From positions 4,804,001-4,868,000 of the forward strand of contig NZ_JAMCOS010000001.1 in the NCBI RefSeq assembly GCF_028069655.1: DNA of 64,000 nucleotides, read 5' to 3'. Origin of the DNA: Acidovorax sp. NCPPB 4044. Lineage in GTDB: Bacteria; Pseudomonadota; Gammaproteobacteria; Burkholderiales; Burkholderiaceae_C. The notes below the pieces were generated by a model that searched no databases, was not told the origin of the DNA, and saw nothing but the letters and a program-made list of their open reading frames with translations. Below are positions 36,914 through 46,587 of this stretch, in pieces. Within the stretch, counting starts at the first letter, position 1. The number at the start of each line of letters is the position of its first letter. The position numbers were made by a program, and so were the translations under genes.

Positions 36914-37414
36914 ATGAATGCCGTGCTGTCCCCATCCTCTTCCACCACCAAGGCCGACCTGAGCGGCCTCGTATACGCGATCGCCCAGTCCGTGGCGGAA
37001 GACGGGCTCTCCAATCCCTTCACGACCGAGCAGTGGGACTTGCTGGCCGGCTACCTTTTGCCGATGCAGGTCGATGCGGGCCACACGCTGTTCACCCAGG
37101 GCGTGAAGGACCGCACGCTCTACCTCATCGAAAGCGGCAGCTGCAGCGTGCACTACGAAGACGAGAAGGGCCGGCTGCGGCTGGCCATCGTGGGGCCGGG
37201 CTCCCTGGTGGGCGAAGGCGCCTTCTTCTCGCACCGCCCCCGCAGCGCGACCGTCCAGACAGGCGCGCCCAGCAAGCTATGGACCCTGACGGCGCTGCGG
37301 TTCACCGAATTGTCCAACCGGCAACCGGCCGTGGCGCTGGGGCTGGCCATGGCCGCGGGCTCGGTGCTGTCGCGGCGGCTGGGCAACCGCCGCCGCCGTG
37401 TTGCGGCAACCTGA
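36914..37414 (+). CDS. Cyclic nucleotide-binding domain protein without HTH
   Basis: A 166-residue protein made almost entirely of one cNMP-binding beta-roll (about residues 45-145: GHTLFTQGVKDRTLYLIESGSC, GPGSLVGEGAFF, RSATVQT). No DNA-binding helix-turn-helix follows, unlike CRP/FNR; the tail ends in a short Arg-rich segment. It may bind a cyclic nucleotide and act on a partner protein. Start at 36914, the ATG nearest the domain. No partner gene is obvious nearby. Confidence 0.78.
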   Translation: MNAVLSPSSSTTKADLSGLVYAIAQSVAEDGLSNPFTTEQWDLLAGYLLPMQVDAGHTLFTQGVKDRTLYLIESGSCSVHYEDEKGRLRLAIVGPGSLVGEGAFFSHRPRSATVQTGAPSKLWTLTALRFTELSNRQPAVALGLAMAAGSVLSRRLGNRRRRVAAT

Positions 37415-37531
37415 CAGAACGCGGCGGCGCAGCGATCGGACGGGGCGGTTCCGGATCCGCAGCCCGGGAGGGCCGGATGCCACGATTACACTTGTTGCAG
37501 TCGTCCGCCCCGTTGAAAGAAGGCCCGTCGC

Positions 37532-38425
37532 ATGTCCCTGTTCAGCTGGTTTTCCCGCAAAACGCCCTCGCCCCGGCCCCGCCCGGTCGCGGAGCCCACC
37601 GGCCTGCTGAATGCGGACGCCACCGTCCCCCTCATCCCCGGGCGCAGCGGCAGGCCCGCCGGGCCCCCGGCACCCGCCGACCACGCCGCCAACCGCAAGA
37701 ACGAACGCATGGAGCGGCGCGAGCTGCTCTACACGGTGGTGCGCGATGCGATGGTCCGTGCCAGCGTGCTGTCGGCCGGCTACAAGTTCAAGGTCCTGTC
37801 GCTGGACCAGCGGGGGCGCCAGTTCCTCGTGATGATCGACCTCGCACGCGAATACGGCGGCGAGACCGTGCGCCTGAGCGAGATCGAAGCACTTATCGCC
37901 CAGACGGCGAAGTCGCGCTTCGACATCCTCGTGACGGCCGTGTACTGGCGCATCAACGACCATGTGGCCGTGGGCGTGCCGGGCAAAAGCACTTCCGCAC
38001 CGGCGGGCCATTCCAGCCCTGCCCACCCCCCCGCGCACAGCCCGGTGTCGGCACCGGCACCGCTGCTTCCCGCTGCCGCCGTCCGTCCCCCAGCCCCGCA
38101 GGAGCCGGTGTCGTTGCTGGCGCCGCGCAATCCGTCGCCCCTGGTGCCGCCCGCACCGGCCGAAGCCGCTTCCAAGGGCGCGGCGCCCGGCAAGGCCTAT
38201 GAGCCGATCGAGGCGGACGAGGTGGCGGCCTTCAAGCGCGCGCTGGGCACTGCGGCCGCTGCCGCGCGTGCGCCGGCCGCCGCCGCCTCGCCGGGAACCA
38301 CCGTGCGCAGCGGGCCGCTGCTGCCGCCGGCCCCTCCAGGATTCGAAGACACCGAGATGCCCGGCCACGGCGCCGAAGGATCCGCACCCGACCTGAGCAC
38401 CACGCAGTACGGCGAACTGCGCTGA
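37532..38425 (+). CDS. Hypothetical protein with Pro/Ala-rich C-terminal half
   Basis: A 297-residue protein of unknown function. Residues 60-150 look folded and alternate helices and strands (RRELLYTVVRDAMVRASVL, SRFDILVTAVYWRIND). Residues 150-297 are rich in Pro, Ala and Ser and probably disordered. No signal peptide or membrane segment is seen. The start follows AAAGAAGG. Codon use is like its neighbours. I do not recognise the family. Confidence 0.65.
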   Translation: MSLFSWFSRKTPSPRPRPVAEPTGLLNADATVPLIPGRSGRPAGPPAPADHAANRKNERMERRELLYTVVRDAMVRASVLSAGYKFKVLSLDQRGRQFLVMIDLAREYGGETVRLSEIEALIAQTAKSRFDILVTAVYWRINDHVAVGVPGKSTSAPAGHSSPAHPPAHSPVSAPAPLLPAAAVRPPAPQEPVSLLAPRNPSPLVPPAPAEAASKGAAPGKAYEPIEADEVAAFKRALGTAAAAARAPAAAASPGTTVRSGPLLPPAPPGFEDTEMPGHGAEGSAPDLSTTQYGELR

Positions 38426-38507
38426 CGTTCCCGTGGCCCGGCCCGGCCGCCCAACCATGCGGGCCGGCATCATCTGCGGCTGCGGCCCGCCATTGCCCGT
38501 GGCGGGC

Positions 38508-41228
38508 TCAGTACACATCCCGCCGATAGCGGCCTTCCGCGATCAGTTTTTCCGTTCCTTCGTCGCCCAGCATGTCCAGGAGCACCCGGTCCACGCCGGC
38601 CGCCATGCCTTCCGCGCTGCCGCACACGAACAGCACCGCGCCTTCGTTCAGCCACTCTTGCAGTTCCGGCAGGGCCGCCCGCAAGGCCTCCTGCACGTAG
38701 CGGTGCGGGCTGTCCGCGTCGCGGGAGAACACGCGCTGCAGCCGCGGCAGATAGCCCTGCGACTGCCAGGAGGCGATTTCCTCGGCGCAAAGGCTGTCGA
38801 CCGCCTGCTGCCTTTCCCCGAAGAGCAGCCAGTTGCGCCGTTGCCCGGACCGCACCCGCGCACGCAGATGGGACCGCAGCCCGGCGAGCCCGGATCCGTT
38901 GCCGATGAAGAGACAAGGCCGTCCCCCGGTTCCCTCCGCGCTGAAGCGGGGGTTCTCGACGAACCGCAGCGATTGCACGCTGCCCAGGGGCGCGTGGGCC
39001 GTCAGCCAGCCCGATGCGATGCCCAGGCCCCGCGCGTGCCGTTCCTGGCGCACGAGTAGTTGCAGCGCACCGTCCTCCGGCAGCGACGCGACGGAATAGG
39101 TGCGCGGCGCCAGGGGCACCAGTCCATCCACGCAGACCTGCGGGCTGGACTCCACGGGCAAGGAGGGCAGCACGCTGCTCGCCAGCGCTTCGGCCAGGGT
39201 TTCCCGGGCCGCGCCGCGGCGGACCGGGGTCCGCCCGTCGAGCCCGGCGGCCTCCAGCCACGCCGCCACCGTGTCGGTGGAATGGCGGGGAAGGATGTCC
39301 ACGAGGGCGCCGGGCTGCCAATGGGGGCCCTCCCCGGCATCCGCCGGGCGCAGGGTGATTTCCAGCAGCGGGCCGCCCAGGCTTCCGGGGTTCAACAGTT
39401 CCCGGTGTTCGAGGCGCCACGGTTGCAGCGCCGCGGCGGGAGCCTCCGTGCCCGGCGGGGCCGCCGGGACCGTTGCCAGCTTTTCCAGGCCCTCCAGAGC
39501 GGCCAGCGCTTCGTGCCAACGCCCCAGCGCGCCCGGATCTCCGTCGTCCACTTCGATCAGGGGGAACAGCGGCTGTGCCCCCCAACGCCGCAGCTCTGCG
39601 TCCAGGGCATGCCCGAAGCCGCAGAAGTGCGTGTAGTGGCGATCGCCCAGCGCCAGCAGGGCATAGCGCATGCGGGCCAGCGGAGCCCCTCCTTGCCCGC
39701 CCGGGCCCTGCTGCAGGCTCCGCATGAAGCGGCGCGCGCCGTCGGGCGGTTCGCCCTCGCCGAAGCTGCTGGCGACGATCAGCAGGCGGGCATGGCTCCC
39801 CAGGTCTTCCGGCGCCAGATCCTGCAATGCGCGGGCTTGCGACGGCAGCCCCGCCTGTTGCAGAGCGCTGGCGGTCTGCAGCGCGATGCGCTCCGCCGTT
39901 CCGGCCTGGCTGGCATAGGCGACGAGCAGGGTGCCGGTTCCGGCAGGCGTTCCCTGGTGGGCGGCGGCCTGGCCGCTCTCCGCTGTGTGCCGGGCGGCGT
40001 CCGCGGCCCGGCGCTGGCGCCGCCGGCCCAGATAGAGCATCCAGCCCGTGATGGCGAAAAGCGGCAGCGCCAGGCTGGCCGCGGTGACCGCCATGCGTCC
40101 GGGCAGACCGAAATAGGTGCCCATGTGCAGCGGATAGATGGTGGAAAGCGCGCGCGCTCCGAGGCTGCGCTGGCCGTAGCGGTCGTCGGTGGTGATGTTG
40201 CCGGTGCGCAGGTCGATCAGCATGCGGTGGCGGGCCCGCTCGTGCGGGGCATCCTGGCCCAGCCACTGGATCTGCAGGGGTTGGTCCGCGCGCTGCGGGA
40301 AGCGCAGCACGGCCAGCCTCCAGCCCGGCGCCTGTTGTGAAAAGCTGCGCCACGCCGGAGCGAGGTCCGGCGCCGGCCCCGAGGGTGCCCGGGCTCCGCC
40401 TTCTGAGGACCGGGCGGGCGTGGCCATGGCTTGCCGCGGCGGGCGCTGCTGTCCGGCCCAGCCGTCCACGGTGTCGCGGATGGCGTCGAAGGACCAGTAC
40501 AGGCCCGTGGCCGTCAGCGCCACGTAGACGACCAGGGCCCAGGTCCCGGCCACCGCGTGCAGGTTCCAGAGGAAAGGCCGGCCCTTGAGCTGCGTGTCGA
40601 ATGCCAGCCAGGTGCGCCAGCGCAGAGGATGGCGGGGCCAGCGCAGGTACAGGCCGGACAGTGCCAGGCCCAGCAGGCACAGTGCGAGCACGCCCGTGGC
40701 GACGCGCCCGGGCTCGCGCGGCAGCAGCAGCCAGCGGTGCAGGGATTCGATCCACTCGAAGGCATCGTGCCCTTTCAAGGCGGGCTGCTCGGCGCCGGTG
40801 TAGGGGTGCAGGTAGGCCGCGTCCCCCCGGCGTTCCCCGTTGCGCGCCGCGAAGCCGATGCGCGCTGCCGTGCCGGGCTCCGACTCCACGGTGAGCACAT
40901 TGACGCGGCGGTCGTTGCCGCGCCGCGCGAGCGCTTCCAGCAATTGCGGCGGGGTCAGCGCGGGCGTGGTCTGCGGCGCGACGTGCCGAACACCCGGGTT
41001 GACCAGGTCCAGCAGTTCCTCCCGGAAGGCCAGCAGGGCGCCCGTCATCCCGATCACGATGAGCACCGTGCCGGCCGTGATCCCGACGAACCAATGCAGC
41101 TGGAAAAAGACCTGGCGCCATGCAGGCAGCGCGAGCCACCGGCTGCCGCGGGCGGGAGCGGATACCGAGGGCAGCGATGTCTCCGGATTCGGCACGGGCT
41201 GGAGCGCTTCGCGCGCCGGGGCGGTCAC
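38508..41228 (-). CDS. PepSY-type membrane protein fused to a flavodoxin/FAD/NADPH reductase
   Basis: A 906-residue fusion. The N-terminal half is a PepSY-associated membrane module with about four transmembrane segments, including HWFVGITAGTVLIVIGMTGALLAF. A flavodoxin-like domain follows (LLVAYASQAGTAERIALQTAS), then an FAD/NADPH reductase module like the CysJ or P450-reductase C-terminus (RTYSVASLP, IGNGSGLAGLRSHLRARV, and a C-terminal Y ending ...RYRRDVY). It probably passes electrons from NADPH across the inner membrane, for example to ferric siderophores. A Fur-like box lies upstream. I chose the GTG at 41228, after GAAGGGC; a GTG at 41288 would add 20 residues. Confidence 0.85.
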   Translation of the reverse strand: MTAPAREALQPVPNPETSLPSVSAPARGSRWLALPAWRQVFFQLHWFVGITAGTVLIVIGMTGALLAFREELLDLVNPGVRHVAPQTTPALTPPQLLEALARRGNDRRVNVLTVESEPGTAARIGFAARNGERRGDAAYLHPYTGAEQPALKGHDAFEWIESLHRWLLLPREPGRVATGVLALCLLGLALSGLYLRWPRHPLRWRTWLAFDTQLKGRPFLWNLHAVAGTWALVVYVALTATGLYWSFDAIRDTVDGWAGQQRPPRQAMATPARSSEGGARAPSGPAPDLAPAWRSFSQQAPGWRLAVLRFPQRADQPLQIQWLGQDAPHERARHRMLIDLRTGNITTDDRYGQRSLGARALSTIYPLHMGTYFGLPGRMAVTAASLALPLFAITGWMLYLGRRRQRRAADAARHTAESGQAAAHQGTPAGTGTLLVAYASQAGTAERIALQTASALQQAGLPSQARALQDLAPEDLGSHARLLIVASSFGEGEPPDGARRFMRSLQQGPGGQGGAPLARMRYALLALGDRHYTHFCGFGHALDAELRRWGAQPLFPLIEVDDGDPGALGRWHEALAALEGLEKLATVPAAPPGTEAPAAALQPWRLEHRELLNPGSLGGPLLEITLRPADAGEGPHWQPGALVDILPRHSTDTVAAWLEAAGLDGRTPVRRGAARETLAEALASSVLPSLPVESSPQVCVDGLVPLAPRTYSVASLPEDGALQLLVRQERHARGLGIASGWLTAHAPLGSVQSLRFVENPRFSAEGTGGRPCLFIGNGSGLAGLRSHLRARVRSGQRRNWLLFGERQQAVDSLCAEEIASWQSQGYLPRLQRVFSRDADSPHRYVQEALRAALPELQEWLNEGAVLFVCGSAEGMAAGVDRVLLDMLGDEGTEKLIAEGRYRRDVY

Positions 41229-41398
41229 AGCGCGCCCTTCATGGTGCCCCTGGCCCTGCGCGGCACCTCCGGGGCAGGCGACGGGCACGGACAGTGGAGG
41301 CAGAGCGGGAGCTGGGCAGGCATGGAAGAAAGGCGGAGAGGGGCCTAGGAGGCGCGCACGCGCAAGACGGGCCCGGGCTTTCGGCCGGGACCTGCGAT

Positions 41399-41417
41399 GA
41401 GAATGATTGTTATTTTA
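41399..41417. promoter_or_regulatory. Fur-like box
   Basis: GAGAATGATTGTTATTTTA matches the 19-base Fur consensus at about 13 positions and stands out as AT-rich in a GC-rich context. It lies about 170 bases upstream of the PepSY/flavoreductase gene and fits iron-repressed expression of that gene. Confidence 0.6.
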
Positions 41418-41502
41418 CCGCCGTGCCTTCGGCAGCTCTGCCGCGCGCTGCGCCGGAAGGCCGGCGCGCAGGTGGCCCGGCGCGGGCCTGGGCTCAGACG
41501 GT

Positions 41503-42057
41503 TCAGTGGCCGGCGAAATCGACCAGCGTGAAAAGCGGCAGGCCGGATTCGCGCAGCCGGCGGGAGCCGCCGAGTTCCGGCAGGTCCACGATGGCCGCGC
41601 CTTCGGTCACCGTCGCGCCCAGCCGCTCCAGCAGCTTGCGGCCCGCCATCATCGTGCCGCCAGTCGCGATGAGATCGTCGATGAGCAACACCCGGTCGCC
41701 GGCCTTGACGGCATCGGCATGCAATTCCACCGTGGCACTGCCGTACTCCAGTTCGTAGGTTTCCTCGACCGTGGTGAACGGCAGCTTGCCCTTCTTGCGG
41801 ATCGGCACGAAGCCGATGTTGAGCTCGTAGGCCACCACGGCGCCGAGGATGAAGCCGCGCGCATCGAGCCCGGCCACCACGTCGGGGCGCAGCGCCTTGT
41901 CCATGTACCGGTGGACGAAGGCATCGATGAGCACGCGGAAGACCTTCGGGTTCTGCAGCAGCGGCGTGATGTCCCGGAACTGCACACCCGGCGCAGGCCA
42001 GTCGGGCACGGTGCGGATGTATTGGCGGAGGTATTCGTTGACGCTGAGGTCTTGCAT
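41503..42057 (-). CDS. apt: Adenine phosphoribosyltransferase
   Basis: A 184-residue purine salvage enzyme that makes AMP from adenine and PRPP. The conserved [18 protein letters not shown] opening, the [10 protein letters not shown] block and the PRPP-binding motif [14 protein letters not shown] are all present. It is complete. The gene lies 99 bases downstream of the Kef-type antiporter gene on the same strand and may be co-transcribed with it. Confidence 0.96.
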   Translation of the reverse strand: MQDLSVNEYLRQYIRTVPDWPAPGVQFRDITPLLQNPKVFRVLIDAFVHRYMDKALRPDVVAGLDARGFILGAVVAYELNIGFVPIRKKGKLPFTTVEETYELEYGSATVELHADAVKAGDRVLLIDDLIATGGTMMAGRKLLERLGATVTEGAAIVDLPELGGSRRLRESGLPLFTLVDFAGH

Positions 42058-42156
42058 GGCGTGAATTCGTCCGGGAGGTGGCCGCGTGGCCGTTCGGGCG
42101 AGGCAAAACCGGCAGTGTAGGGCGGGAGCGGATGCCGTCCCATCCGCATTGGCGCA

Positions 42157-44142
42157 TCAGCCGCGCAGCAGTGCGTCTTCCGCCAGCGCCAGCGCGGCGG
42201 GATGGCCCGAGATCACGAGCGTGTCGCCTTCGGAGAGCACGCTTTCTCCCGAGGGCGTGGAACTGCGGCCGTCCTTGTGGCGCAGGTTGACCACCCGTAC
42301 GCCGATGGCGTGCATGGGCAGGTCGGCCAGTGCCTGGCCCAGCGTGCCGGCGCCGGGGGGCAGGGTGACCGTGGCGAGGCGCTCCTGCTCGCGCTCCGAG
42401 CCGGTGTCGTCGTCGGCACCGTGGAAGTAGCCGCGCAGCAGGTTGTAGCGCGCATCGCGCTGTTCCTGCACGAGCCGCAGCACCCGCCGCATCGGAACGC
42501 CCACGAGCGCCAACGCATGGCTGGCCAGCATGAGCGAGCCCTCGATGGCCTCCGGCACCACTTCGGTCGCGCCGGCCGCCTGCAGCTTGTCGAGGTGCAG
42601 GTCGTCCTGCGTGCGCACCACCACCGGCACCTGCGGCGCGTGGGCCCGGGTGTTCGCAAGCACCTTCATGGTGGCAGGGATGTCGAGATAGGTCACCGCC
42701 ACGGCGCTGGCACGCACCAGGCCTGCCGCCATCAGCGCCTGCAGGCGCGTGGCGTCGCCGTACACCACCGAATCGCCCGCGGCAGCCGCCTGCCGCACGC
42801 GGTCGGGATCGAGGTCGAGCGCCATGTAGGGAATGTGCTCGCGCTCCAGCATGCGCGCCAGGTTCTGCCCGCAGCGGCCGTAGCCGCAGATCAGAACGTG
42901 GCCGCTGGTATTGATCGCCTTGCGCGCGATGGTGGTCATCTGCAGCGACTGCTGCAGCCAATCGCTGGCGACCAGTTTCATCACGATGGGGTTGCTGTAC
43001 TGGATCAGGAACGGCGTGGCCAGCATCGACAGCACCATGGCCGCCAGCACGGGGTTCATGAGCGCGGGCTCGATCAGCGCATGCTCCTGCGTGAGGGAAA
43101 GCAGCACGAAACCGAACTCGCCGGCCTGCGCCAGGTAGAGCCCCGTGCGCAGCGACACGCCCGTGGTGGCGCCCATGCCACGCGCGAGCACCAGGATCAC
43201 GCCGGCCTTGAGGAGCAGGGGCACGACCAGCAGCACGAGCACCAGCGCCCAGCGCTCCAGCAGGATGTGCCAGTCGAGCATCATGCCGACGGTGATGAAG
43301 AAAAGCCCCAGCAGCACATCGTGGAACGGGCGGATGTCGGTACCCACCTGGTGGCGGTACTCGGTTTCGGACACCAGCACGCCCGCGATGAACGCGCCCA
43401 GCGCGAGCGACAGGCCCGCCTCTTCCGTGAGCCACGCCAGGCCGAGCGTGATGAGCAGCAGGTTCAGCATGAACAGCTCGTCGCTCTTGCGGCGCGCCAC
43501 GAGGGTGAGCCACCAGCGCATCACGCGCTGCCCGCCCACCAGCAGCACGGCCACCAGCACGGTGGCCTTCAGCAGCGCGAGCCCCAGCGCCACCAGCAGC
43601 CGCTCCGGCGAGGAGCCGAGCGCGGGGATCAGCACCAGCAGCGGCACCACGGCCAGGTCCTGGAACAGCAGCACCCCCAGCACGCGCCGGCCGTGTTCCG
43701 TTTCCAGTTCCGCGCGCTCGCTCATGAGCTTGACCACAATGGCCGTGCTGCTCATCACGAGCGTGCCGCCCAGGGCCAGAGCGGTCTGCCAGCCCATCTG
43801 CCACAAGCCTCCTGCAAAGTGGGAAAGCAGCAGCATGCCGGCCATGCCGGCCGTCAGCGTCAGGGCCACCTGGAGCAGGCCCAATCCGAAAACGAACTGG
43901 CGCATGGCGCGCAGCTTGGAGAGGCTGAATTCCAGGCCGATCGAGAACATCAGAAAAACGACCCCGAATTCCCCGAGGTGGCGAACGCCTTCGGAGTTCT
44001 GGGTGAGCGCGAGCGCATGGGGTCCGATCAGGATGCCTGCGGCCAGGTAGCCCAGCATCGGCGGCAGCTTGAGGCTGCGGCATGCCACCACGCCGAGCAC
44101 GGCGGCCAGCAGGTAGAGCAACGTCAGGGCAAGCGAGGACAT
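42157..44142 (-). CDS. Kef-type monovalent cation:proton antiporter with TrkA domains
   Basis: A 661-residue CPA2 antiporter. About 12-13 hydrophobic segments over residues 1-390 include the Na/H exchanger core (FGVVFLMFSIGLEFSLSKL, LFQDLAVVPLLVL). A cytosolic RCK/TrkA-N domain follows (HVLICGYGRCGQNLARML, with a Rossmann Gly pattern), then a TrkA-C domain. This layout is that of KefB/KefC or YbaL, potassium efflux systems. Ligand control by glutathione adducts cannot be judged here. Start at 44142 (MSSLALT); longer frames upstream run antisense through kdsD. Confidence 0.92.
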   Translation of the reverse strand: MSSLALTLLYLLAAVLGVVACRSLKLPPMLGYLAAGILIGPHALALTQNSEGVRHLGEFGVVFLMFSIGLEFSLSKLRAMRQFVFGLGLLQVALTLTAGMAGMLLLSHFAGGLWQMGWQTALALGGTLVMSSTAIVVKLMSERAELETEHGRRVLGVLLFQDLAVVPLLVLIPALGSSPERLLVALGLALLKATVLVAVLLVGGQRVMRWWLTLVARRKSDELFMLNLLLITLGLAWLTEEAGLSLALGAFIAGVLVSETEYRHQVGTDIRPFHDVLLGLFFITVGMMLDWHILLERWALVLVLLVVPLLLKAGVILVLARGMGATTGVSLRTGLYLAQAGEFGFVLLSLTQEHALIEPALMNPVLAAMVLSMLATPFLIQYSNPIVMKLVASDWLQQSLQMTTIARKAINTSGHVLICGYGRCGQNLARMLEREHIPYMALDLDPDRVRQAAAAGDSVVYGDATRLQALMAAGLVRASAVAVTYLDIPATMKVLANTRAHAPQVPVVVRTQDDLHLDKLQAAGATEVVPEAIEGSLMLASHALALVGVPMRRVLRLVQEQRDARYNLLRGYFHGADDDTGSEREQERLATVTLPPGAGTLGQALADLPMHAIGVRVVNLRHKDGRSSTPSGESVLSEGDTLVISGHPAALALAEDALLRG

Positions 44143-44292
44143 GCCCGATGCTAGCCGAGCGTCGCGGTGTTGCTGCGCTCCCGGGGTGCCTGCGATGGCG
44201 CCCGGGACGGCCCCGGGCCAGCCGTTCGGCGCGCCCGGCAGGGCATTGGCGGTTGCGGCGGGCGGGGAAGGGGCGACGAATAGAATCCGGGG

Positions 44293-45315
44293 ATGCCTTC
44301 CGCTCCCCCTGCACCGGTGCCGACCGCCTTGCCGCCGGCGCCTTTTTCCGCCGAACGCGCCCTCCGACTGGCCCGCGAGACCTTTGACATCGAGGCCGCC
44401 GCACTGGCCGGCCTGGCTGCCCGTGTGGGCGATGCGTTCGCCGAAGCGGTGCGCCGCATTCTGGACACCTCGGGACGCGTGGTGGTCATGGGCATGGGCA
44501 AGAGCGGGCACGTAGGCCGCAAGATCGCGGCCACGCTGGCATCCACGGGCACCCCCGCGTTTTTCGTCCATCCGGCCGAGGCCGCCCATGGCGACCTCGG
44601 CATGGTGACACCCGGCGATCTGGTGCTGGCCATCTCCAACAGCGGCGAGAGCGGCGAACTCACCGTGCTGCTGCCCGTGCTCAAGCGCCTGGGCATTCCG
44701 CTGGTGGCCATGACGGGCGGCCTGCACTCCACGCTGGCCCGCCATGCTGATCTGGTGCTCGACTGCAGCGTCGATCGCGAAGCCTGCCCGCTCAACCTCG
44801 CGCCGACGGCCAGCACCACCGCCCAGCTGGCCATGGGCGATGCCCTGGCCGTGGCCCTGCTGGATGCGCGGGGCTTCCGGTCCGAAGACTTCGCGCGGTC
44901 CCATCCCGGTGGGGCGCTGGGCCGCAAATTGCTCACCCATGTGAGCGACGTGATGCGCTCGGGCGATGAAGTCCCCCGCGTATCGCCTGAGGCTTCCTTC
45001 AGCGAACTGATGCGGGAGATGAGCGCGAAGCGGCTGGGAACATCGGCGATTGCGGATGCGTACGGCAAGGTGCTCGGCATCTTCACCGATGGGGATCTTC
45101 GACGCCGCATCGAAGCGGGCGCCGACCTGCGCAGCGTCACGGCCCGCGACGTCATGCAGCCGGGGCCGAGGACCATCGCGCCCGATGCGTTGGCGGTGGA
45201 TGCCGCCGAGATGATGGAGCGTCATGCCATCACCAGCGTACTTGTCACCGCGGCAGACGGCGCGCTGGTGGGTGTCGTCCACATTGGCGACCTTATGCGG
45301 GCTAAGGTCATCTGA
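44293..45315 (+). CDS. kdsD: Arabinose-5-phosphate isomerase
   Basis: A 340-residue isomerase that makes arabinose 5-phosphate, the first step to KDO in lipopolysaccharide. A SIS domain (VVVMGMGKSGHVGRKIAATLAS, AISNSGESGEL, SHPGGALGRKLL) is followed by two CBS domains (about 210-340). It is complete. It overlaps kdsC by one base (TGATG) and begins a kdsD-kdsC-lptC operon. In some bacteria lptA/lptB follow, but here an SDR gene follows. Confidence 0.95.
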   Translation: MPSAPPAPVPTALPPAPFSAERALRLARETFDIEAAALAGLAARVGDAFAEAVRRILDTSGRVVVMGMGKSGHVGRKIAATLASTGTPAFFVHPAEAAHGDLGMVTPGDLVLAISNSGESGELTVLLPVLKRLGIPLVAMTGGLHSTLARHADLVLDCSVDREACPLNLAPTASTTAQLAMGDALAVALLDARGFRSEDFARSHPGGALGRKLLTHVSDVMRSGDEVPRVSPEASFSELMREMSAKRLGTSAIADAYGKVLGIFTDGDLRRRIEAGADLRSVTARDVMQPGPRTIAPDALAVDAAEMMERHAITSVLVTAADGALVGVVHIGDLMRAKVI

Positions 45316-45923
45316 TGCCACATCGGAACATCGCCATGCCTGCATCGACTTCCACGGTTACCGGCGCGCTGCCTGCCCTGCGGCCGGCATTGCAGTTCGA
45401 TCCTGCCCTGCTGCTGCGTGCGCAGGATGTCCGGGTCGCTTTCTTCGACGTCGATGGCGTGCTGACCGACGGCGGGCTCTACATCGGCGAGGCCGGTGAA
45501 ACCCTCAAGCGGTTCCATACGCTCGACGGGCACGGCATCAAGCTGCTGCAGAGAGCGGGCATCGTGCCAGCCGTCGTGACCGGGCGCGACGCGCCTGCAC
45601 TTCGGCTGCGCCTGCAGGCCCTGGGCGTGGTCCACGCACGGTTCGGCACCGAGGACAAACGCCCTGCGGCCGAAGCCATCCTGGCGGAGCTGGGGCTCGG
45701 CTGGCACCAGGCGGCCGCGATCGGCGACGACTGGCCCGACCTGCCGGTCATGCGGCGCTGTGCCTTCGCTTGCGCGCCTTTGCAGGCCCATGCGGAAGCG
45801 CGGTCCGTGGCCCACTACACCACCTCGGCCCCGGGCGGTGGCGGTGCGGCACGCGAGTTCTGCGACCTGTTGCTGGTGGCCAGTGGTCACTACGCAGCGT
45901 TGCTGGAGGCCCACGCCGCATGA
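45315..45923 (+). CDS. kdsC: KDO-8-phosphate phosphatase
   Basis: A 202-residue HAD-family phosphatase that removes phosphate from KDO 8-phosphate. The first HAD motif FFDVDGVLTDGGLY, a second region with VVTGRD, and the C-terminal IGDDWPDLPVM are clear. I used the ATG overlapping the kdsD stop; an internal start at 45336 is also possible and would not touch the domain. It overlaps lptC by four bases. Confidence 0.94.
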   Translation: MPHRNIAMPASTSTVTGALPALRPALQFDPALLLRAQDVRVAFFDVDGVLTDGGLYIGEAGETLKRFHTLDGHGIKLLQRAGIVPAVVTGRDAPALRLRLQALGVVHARFGTEDKRPAAEAILAELGLGWHQAAAIGDDWPDLPVMRRCAFACAPLQAHAEARSVAHYTTSAPGGGGAAREFCDLLLVASGHYAALLEAHAA

Positions 45924-46534
45924 TCGGCCGCGCTCGCAGGGTATGGGACCGGCTTTCCCTGTATCTGCCGGTAGTGCTCATGGGCGTCATGGCCCTGGGC
46001 ACCTGGTGGCTGGTGCGCAACGCGCCCAAGCCGGTGCGGCCCGCCCAGGTGGCGGCTCCCACGCATGAGCCCGACTATTTCATGCGCGATTTCTCGGTCA
46101 AGAGTTTCGATGCCACGGGGCGCCTTCAGAGCGAAGTGCGCGGCAAGGTCGCTCGGCACTACCCCGATAACGACACACTGGAAATCGACAACGCGCACAT
46201 GCGTTCCGTGGGGCCGGACGGCCGCATCACCGTGGCCACCGGCAACCGGGCGCTCACCAATGCCGACGGCTCGGAAGTCCAGCTGTTCGGCAATGCCGTC
46301 GTCACTCGGGAGCCGCTGAACCGGCCCGGCCATGAGCCCATGCCCCAGTTGCAGTTCCGGGGCGAATTCCTCCACGCCTGGCTCAACAGCGAGCGTGTGC
46401 GGTCGAACCAGCCGGTCACGCTGACACGGGGCTCGGACCAGTTCACCGCCGACAGCATGGAGTACGACAACCTGGAGCAGATCATGCAATTGCGCGGCCG
46501 GGTGCGCGGCATGCTCATGCCGCCGTCCCGCTGA
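45920..46534 (+). CDS. lptC: LPS export system protein LptC
   Basis: A 204-residue bitopic inner-membrane protein that passes LPS from LptFG to LptA. One N-terminal transmembrane segment (LPVVLMGVMALGTWWLV) anchors a periplasmic beta-jellyroll (PDYFMRDFSVKSFDATGRL). Size and place after kdsC fit LptC. Start ATG overlaps the kdsC stop. Confidence 0.92.
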   Translation: MIGRARRVWDRLSLYLPVVLMGVMALGTWWLVRNAPKPVRPAQVAAPTHEPDYFMRDFSVKSFDATGRLQSEVRGKVARHYPDNDTLEIDNAHMRSVGPDGRITVATGNRALTNADGSEVQLFGNAVVTREPLNRPGHEPMPQLQFRGEFLHAWLNSERVRSNQPVTLTRGSDQFTADSMEYDNLEQIMQLRGRVRGMLMPPSR

Positions 46535-46587
46535 CCTCGGCCTGTATCTGCCGCCCCCAACCGCTCCATCGTCATGGGAGACCTGCA

